Source of the DNA: an uncultured Eubacteriales bacterium
GTDB lineage: Bacteria; Bacillota; Clostridia; Christensenellales; Aristaeellaceae
Length of the DNA: 64,000 nucleotides
NCBI GenBank assembly: GCA_900315585.1
Contig: OMZP01000028.1
Span: 1 to 64,000 of the forward strand
Direction of reading: 5' to 3'
The notes under the pieces were generated by a model. It ran no database searches. It was not told the DNA's origin and saw only the letters and a list, made by a program, of their open reading frames with translations. The position numbers and the translations under genes are program-made. Below, piece by piece: positions 1 to 7,350 of this stretch. Numbering within the stretch: the stretch's first letter is position 1; every line of letters begins with the position of its first letter.

Positions 1-290
1 GAAACTTGTGGGATGCATGGAAATGTATGGCAGAACACTACCTTCAATGCTGCAGGACAACGCAACGTACAGATCCTTCGCTCCGCTCAGGATGACAAAC
101 GACGCAATTCCTGTCATCCTGAGCAGAAGGTTGGAAACCCGGAGGGTTTCCAAGTTCGGCCTGTGGGCCGAACCGCGGGTTTTCAATCCAGGGGATTGAA
201 AACCCGCGCCGCGCGAAGGATCTGTACGAATCATCAAGGGATTACATTCTGCAAATCCCCCAACTTTCCGTGAAGAACCTGTTTTTTCCT
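1..290. repeat. Intergenic repeat-rich stretch
   Basis: No gene is supported here. From about 72 to 125 there is a palindromic pair: GATCCTTCGCTCCGCTCAGG reads inward and a TGTCATCCTGAGC arm reads outward. This module recurs at about 10.54, 22.8, 28.03, 34.8 and 47.66 kb (called repeat family B here). From about 140 to 205 a second inverted pair surrounds GAAACCCGG and AAAACCCGCG. The stretch lies downstream of the minus-strand importer operon. Confidence 0.6.
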
Positions 291-1037
291 CTATTTCCTC
301 GCTTCCAGGATACTCCTTATGAACGCCCGGGAGCGTTCCTCCTTCGGCTGGGCGAAGAATTCGTGGGAGGGGCCGGACTCGACGACGGTGCCGCCCTCCA
401 TGAACATCACCTTGTTGGACACGTTGCGGGCGAAGTCCATCTCGTGGGTCACCACCAGCATGGTCATGCCCTCGTCGGCCAGGCTGCGCATCACGGCCAG
501 CACCTCGCCGATCAGCTCCGGGTCCAGGGCGCTGGTGGGCTCGTCGAAGTAGATGATCTCCGGCTTCATGGCCAGGCCCCGCGCGATGGCCACACGCTGC
601 TGCTGGCCGCCGGAGAGCTGGCTGGGATAGCTGTCCAGCCGCTCCGCCATGCCCACGCGCCGCAGCGCCTCCACGGCGATCTCCCGCGCCGCGTCCTTTT
701 TCAGCTTCGCCCCCAGGGTCAGCCCCAGGGTCACGTTCTGGAGCACCGTCTTGTTGAGGAACAGGTTGTAGTTCTGGAACACAAAGGCCGTCTTCTTGCG
801 CAGGCGGGCGATGTCCCCGCGGCCGGCGGCGGCCAGGTCGAACGTCTCACCGTCGAAGGTCAGCTTCCCCGCGTCAGCCCGCTCCAGGAAGTTCAGGCAG
901 CGCAGGAAGGTGGTTTTGCCGGAGCCGCTGGGGCCCAGTATGGCGATTACGTCGCCCTTTTCCACCCCCAAATCAATGCCCTTCAACACCTCACGCCCGT
1001 CGAAGCTCTTGCGCACGTTTCGCGCCTCAAGCATCAT
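291..1037 (-). CDS. Polar amino-acid ABC transporter ATPase (GlnQ type)
   Basis: This is the ATP-hydrolysing subunit of an amino-acid importer and would act on the inner face of the membrane. The 248-residue protein has Walker A GPSGSGKTT near residue 35, a Q-loop FQNYN near 88, the ABC signature LSGGQQQR near 142 and Walker B IIYFDEP near 161. The length is normal for the GlnQ/HisP family. Its ATG overlaps the permease stop by 4 bases, so translation is probably coupled, and GGAGGTGAG precedes it. It is the last gene of a binding protein-permease-ATPase operon. The exact substrate (polar residue, cystine or another amino acid) cannot be told from sequence. Confidence 0.93.
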   Translation of the reverse strand: MMLEARNVRKSFDGREVLKGIDLGVEKGDVIAILGPSGSGKTTFLRCLNFLERADAGKLTFDGETFDLAAAGRGDIARLRKKTAFVFQNYNLFLNKTVLQNVTLGLTLGAKLKKDAAREIAVEALRRVGMAERLDSYPSQLSGGQQQRVAIARGLAMKPEIIYFDEPTSALDPELIGEVLAVMRSLADEGMTMLVVTHEMDFARNVSNKVMFMEGGTVVESGPSHEFFAQPKEERSRAFIRSILEARK

Positions 1038-1708
1038 GCCTTCTCACCTCCGTAGCTGGCCAGCTTCTTTTCGCCCAGCCGCTGCAGCCAGGTGAGCAGC
1101 GTGCAGAAGGCCAGGTAGATCAGCGCCACCTCGGCATAGAGGCCCAGAGATTCATAGTGCACGCCGTTGATCACCGTGGCCTCGCGGAACATCTCCACCA
1201 CGGTGATGGTCGCGGCCATGGAGGTGCCCTTCAGCATGGAGATCAGCGAATTGGACAGGGCCGGAAAGGCCGTGCGGAAGGCCTGGGGCAGCACCACATG
1301 GAGCATGATCTGCATGTAGTTCATGCCCACGCAATAGCCCGCCTCCATCTGGCCGCGGCTCACGCTCTCCAGCGCCCCGCGCACGCTCTCGGCCATGTAC
1401 GCGCCCTCGTTGAAGCCGAACACCAGCACCGCCGCCGGGAAGGCGTCGATGAGGACGCCCGCGCTGGGCAGGCCATAGAACACCAGGTAGAGCTGCACCA
1501 GCAGCGGCGTGCCCCGCACGATCCAGATGTAAAACCGGCACACCTGCTTCAGCCCCCGAACCCCCGCGTACTGGATCAGCGCCACGACCACCGAGATCAG
1601 CAGCGCCAGCGCGAAGGACAGCGCCGTCAGCGGCAGCGTCACCCGCACGCCCGCGCTGAGCAGCTTCGGAAAGGCGTCCGCCAGGACGCGCCACAGTCGT
1701 TCGTTCAT
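1034..1708 (-). CDS. Polar amino-acid ABC transporter permease
   Basis: This 224-residue integral membrane protein of the HisMQ/GlnP type forms the channel of the importer. It has about five hydrophobic segments. The permease EAA loop is seen around residues 115-145 (ESVRGALESVSRGQMEAGY), followed by VLPQAFRTAFPALSNSLI. The family usually works as a homodimer or heterodimer. Only one permease gene is present here, so a homodimer is inferred. The start has GGAGTG eight bases upstream. It follows the binding-protein gene and overlaps the ATPase gene. Confidence 0.92.
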   Translation of the reverse strand: MNERLWRVLADAFPKLLSAGVRVTLPLTALSFALALLISVVVALIQYAGVRGLKQVCRFYIWIVRGTPLLVQLYLVFYGLPSAGVLIDAFPAAVLVFGFNEGAYMAESVRGALESVSRGQMEAGYCVGMNYMQIMLHVVLPQAFRTAFPALSNSLISMLKGTSMAATITVVEMFREATVINGVHYESLGLYAEVALIYLAFCTLLTWLQRLGEKKLASYGGEKA

Positions 1709-1740
1709 CGGTTACACTCCATATGGGTAAAATGATGTTA

Positions 1741-1766
1741 TAGGGACGGCATGGCAGCCGTCCCTA
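1741..1766. repeat. Short inverted repeat between binding-protein and permease genes
   Basis: TAGGGACGGC is followed after a short loop by GCCGTCCCTA, a 10-bp perfect stem. The same core (TAGGGACGGC or TAGGGGCGGC) occurs near 7.2, 27.94, 28.12 and 63.79 kb, so this is a minimal copy of a dispersed repeat (family F). Lying between importer genes, it could also stabilise or partially terminate the message. There is no U-run. Confidence 0.6.
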
Positions 1767-1786
1767 TCCTGCGTCACCGTTCCGGA

Positions 1787-2566
1787 TCATTCCCCGTGGG
1801 TCAGGTCCACGCCCAGGTACTTCTCGGAGATCGCGCCCAGGGTGCCGTCCGCGCGGGCCGCGTCCAGGATGTCGTTGATGGCGGCCAGCAGGGTCTCGGT
1901 CTCCGCGCCCTTGCGCACCGGATAGGCCACCGGCTCGCCCTCCTTCAGCACCTCGACGATCTTGATGTTGGCGTCGGGCTGCTCGGCCAGGTAGTCCTCG
2001 ATGGAGGCCTTGGCGTTGATGGTGGCGTCCACGCGGCCCTGCTCCACCAGCATGATGGTCTCCGCCAGGTTGTCCACCGGCGTCACCTTCGCGCCCTTCG
2101 CCTCGGCGATGGCGGCGTAGGTGCTGGAAGCGGTGTTGGCGGTGTTCTTGCCGGCCAGGTCGTCCACGGTCTTGATCTCCTCGTTGTCGGCGCGCACCAC
2201 CAGCACCACCTCGGTGTACAGGTAGGGCTCGGTGAAGGCGTACTTCTCAGCGCGCTCCTCGGTGACGCCCACGCCGTTGCAGGCGATGTCGAAGCGGCCG
2301 GAGTCCACGCCCGCCAGGATCGCGTCCCAGGGGGTCTTCTGGAAGTCGGCCTCCACGCCCAGGCCCTGGGCGATCAGGTTGCCGATCTCGATTTCCAGGC
2401 CGGTCCACTCGCCGCTGTCGTCCCGATAGGTCCAGGGCGACCAGTCGCCCTCGGTGGCGATCACGATGGTCCCCCGCTCCTGGATCTTCGAGAGCAGGTC
2501 ATTTCCCTCGGCCACCGCCGCAAAGCCCAGAGCCAGCATCAGCGCCACGGCAAACACTTTCTTCAT
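1787..2566 (-). CDS. Amino-acid ABC transporter substrate-binding protein
   Basis: This secreted or membrane-attached receptor would deliver amino acids to the permease. The 259-residue protein begins with a signal peptide (MKKVFAVALMLALGFAAVAEG). It has no clear lipobox cysteine, so its anchoring is uncertain. The family 3 periplasmic-binding fold (SBP_bac_3) is indicated by TIVIATEGDWSPWTYRD, GLEIEIGNLIAQGLG, GRFDIACNGVGVTEERAEKY and the hinge segment after KNTANTASSTY. First gene of the operon, with a promoter about 70 bases upstream. Length is typical for the family. Confidence 0.92.
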   Translation of the reverse strand: MKKVFAVALMLALGFAAVAEGNDLLSKIQERGTIVIATEGDWSPWTYRDDSGEWTGLEIEIGNLIAQGLGVEADFQKTPWDAILAGVDSGRFDIACNGVGVTEERAEKYAFTEPYLYTEVVLVVRADNEEIKTVDDLAGKNTANTASSTYAAIAEAKGAKVTPVDNLAETIMLVEQGRVDATINAKASIEDYLAEQPDANIKIVEVLKEGEPVAYPVRKGAETETLLAAINDILDAARADGTLGAISEKYLGVDLTHGE

Positions 2567-2633
2567 GGTCTCCTCCTCACCTCCCCCACGGGAGGTTTGT
2601 CTCCATTAATTTCGTCCTTTCGTTCGTGGCCCT

Positions 2634-2662
2634 ATCATAGCACACAATTCCGACTATTGCAA
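2634..2662 (-). promoter_or_regulatory. Promoter of the amino-acid importer operon
   Basis: Read on the minus strand: TTGCAA, a 17-base spacer, then TATGAT. The start codon is about 70 bases downstream. The leader contains a small CCTCCC/GGGAGG hairpin (about 2580-2596) close to the ribosome-binding site. No operator was recognised. Confidence 0.65.
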
Positions 2663-2734
2663 TCACCATTCCCCTCTATACGCATTTTTAACCCACCATT
2701 CGATGAAGGCATTTCTTTGATTCCCAGGCGCTCA

Positions 2735-2923
2735 TCACCGAAACAGCGTGCAGCCCGCCTCCCGGAAGCGAACGATCATGTCCTTCAGCGCCGCCTCGGT
2801 CAGGCGGAACTGCCCGCCCAGGCACTTGAGGCAGTAGCACGCCTTCGCGCCCCGGCCGATCAGCTTGTAGGACAGGGCCGTTTCGTCCCGTTCCAGTTCT
2901 TTTCCGCAATCCGCGCACTTCAT
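2735..2923 (-). CDS. Small zinc-ribbon-like protein, 62 residues
   Basis: This unrecognised small protein has a C-x2-C pair at residues 3 and 6 (MKCADCGKELERDE) and a CYCLKC cluster at 29-34, the pattern of a single zinc ribbon. The rest is a short helical region (LTEAALKDMIVRFREAGC). Its ATG overlaps the stop of the GH27 gene by 4 bases, so it is probably translationally coupled to it. No enzymatic motif is visible. It could be a small nucleic-acid or protein-binding module. Function is unknown. Confidence 0.7.
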   Translation of the reverse strand: MKCADCGKELERDETALSYKLIGRGAKACYCLKCLGGQFRLTEAALKDMIVRFREAGCTLFR

Positions 2924-4047
2924 CGCTTTTGCAGCCTGGCGATGTACACCCGGCAGTCGTGGGCCGGGACGTTCAAACGCAGGTATTCCCGGCTCACGAG
3001 GCGCTCCCCGTCGAACACACTCTCCAGCGCCAGGTCGTAGCCCGCGGCGGCGGGCAGGCCGAAGTCGCTGAAGGTGGCGAAGGTCTCCGCGTCCTCCTCG
3101 CCCAGGTTGAAAAAGCCCAGGGCGTAGCTGCCGTCGTCCAGGTGCTTGAACAGCGTCATCAGCTTCTCGTTCCAGGGGTGGAAGGTGGCGATGGGCGGCC
3201 GGGCCTCGGCGTCCTGGTCGATGCGGATCAGGTCCCGGTTGGTGACCAGCGCGCGGGTCTGTGCGTTCATGCGGCGAATGTCGCAGCCCAGCATCAGCGG
3301 CGCGGAATACATGCACCACAGCGCGAACTGACTGCGGTAGTCGGCGTCATTGCAGCCGGTGGTGCCCACCAGGCCCTTGCCGTACATGCCCACGGTGAGC
3401 ATGTCCACGTCGTTGAAGCACTGGGGCGCGGAGGTGCCCAGCTTGTGCAGCTGGCTCAGCGCGATTTTTCGGTAGGATTCGGGGTTGTCGAAGATGTCGC
3501 CGGTGGAGCGGTACATATGGGCCCCGGTGGAGCGAATCCAGCTCCACACGTCGTCGCTGCCCCAGTTGCAGGCGGAGAACAGGATGTCCCGCCCACTGGC
3601 CCGCAGCGCCATGCCCATGCGCCGGTAGAGCAGCTGGCCGTCCACGCCCACGGGCTTGTAGCAGAAGTCATACTTCAAAAAGTCCACGCCCCAGGAAGCG
3701 AAGGTCTCCGCGTCCAGGAACTCGTGGTCGAAGGAGCCGGGATAGTCGCCGCAGGTGCGCTGCCCCGCGCAGGAGTACATGCCGAACTTCAAGCCCTTGC
3801 CGTGCACGTAGTCCGCCACGGCCTTCATCCCCTCCGGGAACTTCGCCGGCTCCGCCACCAGGCGGTCGGTCTCGGGGTCGCGCACTTTTTTGCTCCAGCA
3901 GTCGTCGATCACCACATACTGATAGCCCGCGTCCTTCAGGCCCTGCTCCACAAAGGCGTCCGTGCTCTCCCGCACCAGCGCGTCCGAGATCTCGTGGCCG
4001 AAGGTGTTCCAGGTGTTCCACCCCATCGGCGGTTTGTTGACCAACAT
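2920..4047 (-). CDS. Alpha-galactosidase, glycoside hydrolase family 27
   Basis: This enzyme hydrolyses terminal alpha-galactosyl residues from galactosides such as melibiose or galactomannan side chains. The 375-residue protein shows PPMGWNTWNTFG at the N-terminus, VIDDCW near 47, the nucleophile motif KYDFCY (Asp127) and the acid/base region YRSTGDIFDN (Asp184), followed by a C-terminal beta domain. It has no signal peptide, so it is probably cytoplasmic. An in-frame ATG nine codons upstream exists, but GGGAGGAAT sits right before the chosen start. It is followed by the overlapping zinc-ribbon gene. It may supply the same galactoside pathway as the GH36 gene at 12.9-15.1 kb (inference). Confidence 0.93.
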   Translation of the reverse strand: MLVNKPPMGWNTWNTFGHEISDALVRESTDAFVEQGLKDAGYQYVVIDDCWSKKVRDPETDRLVAEPAKFPEGMKAVADYVHGKGLKFGMYSCAGQRTCGDYPGSFDHEFLDAETFASWGVDFLKYDFCYKPVGVDGQLLYRRMGMALRASGRDILFSACNWGSDDVWSWIRSTGAHMYRSTGDIFDNPESYRKIALSQLHKLGTSAPQCFNDVDMLTVGMYGKGLVGTTGCNDADYRSQFALWCMYSAPLMLGCDIRRMNAQTRALVTNRDLIRIDQDAEARPPIATFHPWNEKLMTLFKHLDDGSYALGFFNLGEEDAETFATFSDFGLPAAAGYDLALESVFDGERLVSREYLRLNVPAHDCRVYIARLQKR

Positions 4048-4088
4048 GGCGTATTCCTCCCGTCTCTTCACAATAATGATTGATGGTA

Positions 4089-4119
4089 TAAAAACGAGCC
4101 GAACCCTACGGTCCGGCTC
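4089..4119 (-). terminator. Intrinsic terminator of tRNA-Leu
   Basis: GAGCCG/CGGCTC arms with an inner CC/GG stem and a CTAC loop, followed on the minus strand by GTTTTTA. It starts a few bases after the encoded CCA end. Confidence 0.8.
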
Positions 4120-4121
4120 CC

Positions 4122-4207
4122 TGGTGCGGTAGGCGGGACTTGAACCCGCACACCCAGAGGGTATCAGATTTTAAGTCTGAGGCGTCTGCCGATTCCGCCA
4201 CTACCGC
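4122..4207 (-). tRNA. tRNA-Leu (anticodon UAA)
   Basis: Acceptor arms GCGGTAG and CTACCGC, the T-arm GCGGGTTCAAGTCCCGC and the long class II variable arm identify a leucine or serine type tRNA. The anticodon loop CTTAAAA within the CAGA/TCTG stem gives UAA, so it is leucine. The 3' CCA is encoded. A promoter lies just upstream and a terminator just downstream, making it a single-gene transcription unit. Confidence 0.95.
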
Positions 4208-4218
4208 GCGTATACAGA

Positions 4219-4247
4219 ATTATAGCACAAATATTCGGTTGACACAA
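4219..4247 (-). promoter_or_regulatory. Promoter of tRNA-Leu
   Basis: Minus strand TTGTGT, 17-base spacer, TATAAT, ending about 12 bases before the tRNA 5' end. The -35 hexamer overlaps the end of a strong GC palindrome. Confidence 0.75.
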
Positions 4248-4274
4248 GCCCCGCCGCCTGCGGCGGGGCTTGTG
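4243..4274. terminator. Near-perfect GC palindrome between orf174 and tRNA-Leu
   Basis: CACAAGCCCCGCCGC and its exact complement face each other across two bases, a 15-bp stem. It lies 12 bases beyond the stop of the upstream minus-strand gene and probably ends its transcript, but there is no good U-run. Its outer arm contains the tRNA promoter -35 region. Confidence 0.55.
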
Positions 4275-4285
4275 CAGCGGCCGGG

Positions 4286-4810
4286 TCACTCCGCGGCCTG
4301 GATGGAGGCGCCCACGATGGCCCAGACGACGTTCGCGCCCTCGGCGGACAGCGGCGACATGGTGACCTCCAGCAGGTAGCCCGCCTCGGTGGCGAAGGCG
4401 ATGTTCAGGCTGTCGTTCTCCGGCATCTGGTAGCGCACGGCGAGCAGGCCGTTCACGTTCAGCATGGCGATCTGCTCGCAGCTGCCCGACTCCGCCAGCA
4501 TCTCGGCGTATTCCTCCACGCTGATGCCCTCCGCGTCGATGTACACCACCGCCAGGTGAGCGTCCTCGCCCAGAAAGTAGCCGATGTAGCCCGCGTCCAG
4601 GATCTCCTGGGTCAGCTCCACCGCCGTCAATCCGTCGGGCACCCAGAGCTTCACGTCCACCGCGTCAAAGGTGACGAAGCTGCCGGTCAGGCCCAGGTCC
4701 CCCAGCACCGCCTCCACGTCGGACCAGCGCACCGCCTGCGCTTCCTCGCCCAGGGCGGCGCAGCCCAGCAGCAGGCAAAGGGCCAGCAGCAGCGCAAACC
4801 ACTTCTTCAT
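4286..4810 (-). CDS. Small exported protein of unknown function
   Basis: This 174-residue protein begins with a clear export signal (MKKWFALLLALCLLLGCAALG). The LLLGC segment could be a lipobox, so it may be a lipoprotein, but an ordinary signal-peptidase site is also possible. The mature part is acidic and alpha/beta in appearance (RWSDVEAVLGDLGLTG, VELTQEILDAGYIGYFL, GISVEEYAEMLAESG). No family was recognised. GGAGGAATCGAAC precedes the ATG. It lies 22 bases after the histidine-phosphatase gene and may be the last gene of that operon. Confidence 0.8.
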   Translation of the reverse strand: MKKWFALLLALCLLLGCAALGEEAQAVRWSDVEAVLGDLGLTGSFVTFDAVDVKLWVPDGLTAVELTQEILDAGYIGYFLGEDAHLAVVYIDAEGISVEEYAEMLAESGSCEQIAMLNVNGLLAVRYQMPENDSLNIAFATEAGYLLEVTMSPLSAEGANVVWAIVGASIQAAE

Positions 4811-4832
4811 GTTCGATTCCTCCTGTGGGCAA

Positions 4833-5567
4833 TTAAACCTTCGCGCCCAGGCCCTCGTCCACGCCGTAGCGTTCGCGATAGCGCCCGAACTGGCTGATGG
4901 GCTCGCCGCCGGCGTACAGGTGGGACACGTCCCCCAGCCCCGTGCAGCGGAACCACACCTGCCCCGGCAGGCGCTCCTCGGTCACCAGGGTCGTCACCGA
5001 CGAGGGGGCCATGATGAAGCCGTGGATCGTCGGGTAGAAGGGCAGGCCGATCAGGTGGGAGAGCATGATCATGCCCACGCCGAAGTGGCAGAACAGGCAG
5101 ATCGTCTCGTCGGTGTTGTCGTCGGTCAGGTACAGATGTCCCTCCCGCCGGTAGCCGTGCTCCGCCAGCAGCGCGTCCAGGCCGCGCACCGTCTCGTCAT
5201 AGATCGCCTCGGCGTTGCCGGTCTGAAGCAGGGCGTTCTCCCGCCAGCTCTGCTGTCCCCACAGCTCCGGGCAGCGGGTCCAGTACTGGGGCGCAAAGTC
5301 CCAGGCGATGCTCGCTTCGCCGGTGACGGGGTCGACGATCCGGCCCCGGAACTCCTGGAGCCAGTCCAACGTCACGGCCTCGCGGCCCAGGCGGGAGAGG
5401 GTGGCCTCGGCGGTCCTTCGGGCGCGGCCCAGCGGGGAGACGTAGAAGTGGTCGATGGGCGTTTGCGTCAGGCGGTCCGCCAGCAGCGCCGCCTCCCGCT
5501 TTCCCTTTTCGGTGAGGGAATCGGTCTCATAGTCCGGCTCGCCATGGCGCACGATGAGCAGCTTCAT
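4833..5567 (-). CDS. Histidine phosphatase superfamily protein (phosphoglycerate-mutase-like)
   Basis: This 244-residue soluble protein has the defining RHG motif near the N-terminus (MKLLIVRHGEPDYETD, His8 as the phosphorylated residue), an arginine-rich SPLGRARRTAEA segment near 56, and a second catalytic histidine in LFCHFGVGM. The family includes cofactor-dependent phosphoglycerate mutases and many broad phosphatases. Nothing here fixes the substrate. The start has GGAGAAG at good spacing and follows the stop of the kinase-like gene by one base, so the two are one operon. Confidence 0.85.
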   Translation of the reverse strand: MKLLIVRHGEPDYETDSLTEKGKREAALLADRLTQTPIDHFYVSPLGRARRTAEATLSRLGREAVTLDWLQEFRGRIVDPVTGEASIAWDFAPQYWTRCPELWGQQSWRENALLQTGNAEAIYDETVRGLDALLAEHGYRREGHLYLTDDNTDETICLFCHFGVGMIMLSHLIGLPFYPTIHGFIMAPSSVTTLVTEERLPGQVWFRCTGLGDVSHLYAGGEPISQFGRYRERYGVDEGLGAKV

Positions 5568-5568
5568 G

Positions 5569-6165
5569 CTACTTCTCCAGGCTGCGGGCGGCCTCGCAGA
5601 TCAGCTTCGCGGAGGTGTCGTAGCCCAGGATGCCGGTATCCAGCATCAGGTTGTAGTTGGCGCAGTCGCCCCACCGACGGCCCGTGAACCGCTGGTAATA
5701 GGCGCGGCGGGCCGTGTCGGTGCGCTTCATCTGCTTCTGGATGACAGTGGGATCGGTGCTGCCGATGATCTCCCCCACCCGCGCCGCGCGGTGCAGCACG
5801 TCGCCGTAGAGGAACACCTTCAGGCAGTCGATGCCCGCCGACTCCAGGATGATGTCGGCACAGCGACCCAGCAGCACGCAGGGGCCCTTTCTCGCAAAGC
5901 CCAGGATCACCTCGCGCTCGATCTCGCGGATGGCCTCCCGGCGGTCCACATAGGCGGCGGGGGTGATCAGGCGCAGCAGCTCGTCGCCGAAGGAGATTTC
6001 CTCCTCCTCGTGCTCGATCACGCCGGCGTCCAGGCCGGTCTTCATCACGGTGCTGCGGATGATGTCCCGGTCGTAGAGCTCGATGCCCAGCTCCTTGGCC
6101 ACGCGCTTGCCGATGCTGGTGCCGCCCGCGCCGTATTCGCGGCTGATGGTGATGATGGTGTTCAT
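5569..6165 (-). CDS. Cytidylate-kinase-like protein
   Basis: This 198-residue protein of the cytidylate-kinase-like family has an N-terminal ITISREYGAGGTSIGKRVAKELG segment. It is a variant nucleotide-binding loop with a glycine-rich turn but no standard GxxGxGKS/T Walker motif. IELYDRDII follows, and GPCVLLGRCADIILE lies mid-protein. Members are common in Firmicutes and Bacteroidetes and are not proven to phosphorylate CMP. GGAGGCGATACCT precedes the ATG. It is first in an operon with the histidine phosphatase. Confidence 0.8.
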   Translation of the reverse strand: MNTIITISREYGAGGTSIGKRVAKELGIELYDRDIIRSTVMKTGLDAGVIEHEEEEISFGDELLRLITPAAYVDRREAIREIEREVILGFARKGPCVLLGRCADIILESAGIDCLKVFLYGDVLHRAARVGEIIGSTDPTVIQKQMKRTDTARRAYYQRFTGRRWGDCANYNLMLDTGILGYDTSAKLICEAARSLEK

Positions 6166-6377
6166 AGGTATCGCCTCCGTGAGGTTTTGATGGGGATATT
6201 ATAGCACAAAGGGGCGGCGGACGCCACCCCTTTTATGGATTCTATTGTGTTTTGGAAACCAGCTTGCCGTGTCGGCCCTGACCGGGCCTCCTCGCAATGA
6301 CGTACCGGTTGATGCTGCCATGATCGTCCCACTGATACGTCCTTGCGAGGAGGGCGCAGCCCGACGTGGCAATCTGG
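6166..6377. repeat. Intergenic repeats and weak hairpin
   Basis: No gene is seen. A GC hairpin (6208-6233, AAAGGGGCGGCG with a mismatched CGCCACCCCTTT) may end the PHP-gene transcript. A TATAAT (minus strand, about 6196-6201) could serve the kinase-like gene, but no good -35 was found. From about 6240 to 6375 there is an inverted pair with CCTCGCAATGACGT and GATTGCCACGTCGGGC. The same sequence recurs near 52.04 and 62.77 kb. Confidence 0.5.
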
Positions 6378-7175
6378 TCACTCCCTCAAAAAATCCCGCC
6401 CCGTGGGGATCCGCACCACGTCCCGGTTGTCCTCGTCCACCCAATAGGTGACGAGCCGCGGGGCCTCGGCGGGGTCCACGTCGAAGCGTCCCGCCGGGAT
6501 TTTTGGCACAATCCGGCCGCGGGCCAGGATCAGCCGGGCGTAATCCAGTGCGCTGGTCAGCCGCTCCTCCGTCCAGACGCCCATCAGCTTCGCCGGGTCG
6601 GCCTTCTCGCAGTTGTGGTTGTCGGAACCGGCGGTGGTGAGCAGGTGGTAGGCCTCGGCATACCGGCGGGCGCAGGCGTCGGCATCGGGGGTGTTGCCGG
6701 TGTTGGCCACCTCGATGCCGTCGCAGTATTTCAGTCCCAGCAGGATGTACTTGATGTAGTCCCGATGGCGGAAGGGATGGGCCTGGATCACCGCGCCCCC
6801 GGCCCGGTGGACCTCCTCCAGCTGCCTGCGCCGGGTCCAGTGCTCCACGTCCGGGTGGCTGAGCAGCCAGGCCTTGTCCGGGCCGTAGATCAGGTATTCG
6901 TCGCCGTCGTAGTTCTGCTCCCAGGCGAAGAACACGTCCAGGCCGATCTTCTGGCCCGTGATCAGCGCGTCCTCGTAGCCGGAGCAGAAGCGGTCAATGC
7001 GCTCCCGCCAGGGCAGGTCCCGGGGCACGGCGGTGTTGCCGCCGGTGAAGTGGTCGGTGATGAGGATGCCGGTGTAGCCCTGGTCCTTGTAGAACCGGGC
7101 CTGCTCCGCGCCGGTGGACACGCCGCAGGCGCTGCCCTGGCAGGTGTGCATGTGGGTTTCGTAGAGGTAAGGCAA
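6378..7175 (-). CDS. PHP-domain metal-dependent phosphoesterase
   Basis: This 265-residue protein of the PHP superfamily would hydrolyse phosphoesters with metal ions held by histidines. ETHMHTC at the N-terminus, ITDHF near residue 37 and TAGSDNHNC near 205 supply metal ligands. The substrate is unknown; histidinol phosphatase and nucleotide phosphoesterases are relatives. The start chosen is TTG, because AAGGGAGGG lies seven bases before it and the residues upstream are encoded by a repeat. An ATG 24 codons earlier is in frame but lies in that repeat. Confidence 0.82.
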   Translation of the reverse strand: MPYLYETHMHTCQGSACGVSTGAEQARFYKDQGYTGILITDHFTGGNTAVPRDLPWRERIDRFCSGYEDALITGQKIGLDVFFAWEQNYDGDEYLIYGPDKAWLLSHPDVEHWTRRRQLEEVHRAGGAVIQAHPFRHRDYIKYILLGLKYCDGIEVANTGNTPDADACARRYAEAYHLLTTAGSDNHNCEKADPAKLMGVWTEERLTSALDYARLILARGRIVPKIPAGRFDVDPAEAPRLVTYWVDEDNRDVVRIPTGRDFLRE

Positions 7176-7184
7176 GGTCTCGCC

Positions 7185-7350
7185 CTCCCTTGGTTTGATG
7201 GCGGGCGGCGCAACGCCGCCCCTACAGGAAAACGAGGCCGTTCCCATTTCCTGTTCCCTGTTCCCTGTTCCCTGGGCCTACCGGCCCCATCTCGCTGAAA
7301 ACAGTCCACAGGACTGTTTTCCGGGCGCTCAATGTCCCTGCTCCCTATTC
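7185..7350. repeat. Repeat block between PHP and phosphohexomutase genes
   Basis: It holds a GGCGGCGCAACGCCGCC inverted repeat (family F) and then tandem CTGTTCCCTGTTCCCTG with facing copies of GGGAATAGGGA. The last codons of the upstream mutase (Asn-Arg-Glu and stop) run into it. There is also an AAAACAGTCC/GGACTGTTTT stem near 7300-7321 that could stop transcripts. Confidence 0.6.

Noticed and set aside
270..1055. Long plus-strand open frame opposite the first ATPase gene
   Set aside because: It is antisense to a clear GlnQ-type ATPase with all motifs and is rich in His, Ala, Gly and Leu without any domain. Such frames arise opposite GC-rich genes.
6378..7247. Longer PHP protein starting at an upstream ATG
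   Set aside because: The extra 24 residues are encoded by a family F repeat, and the ribosome-binding site fits the downstream TTG.
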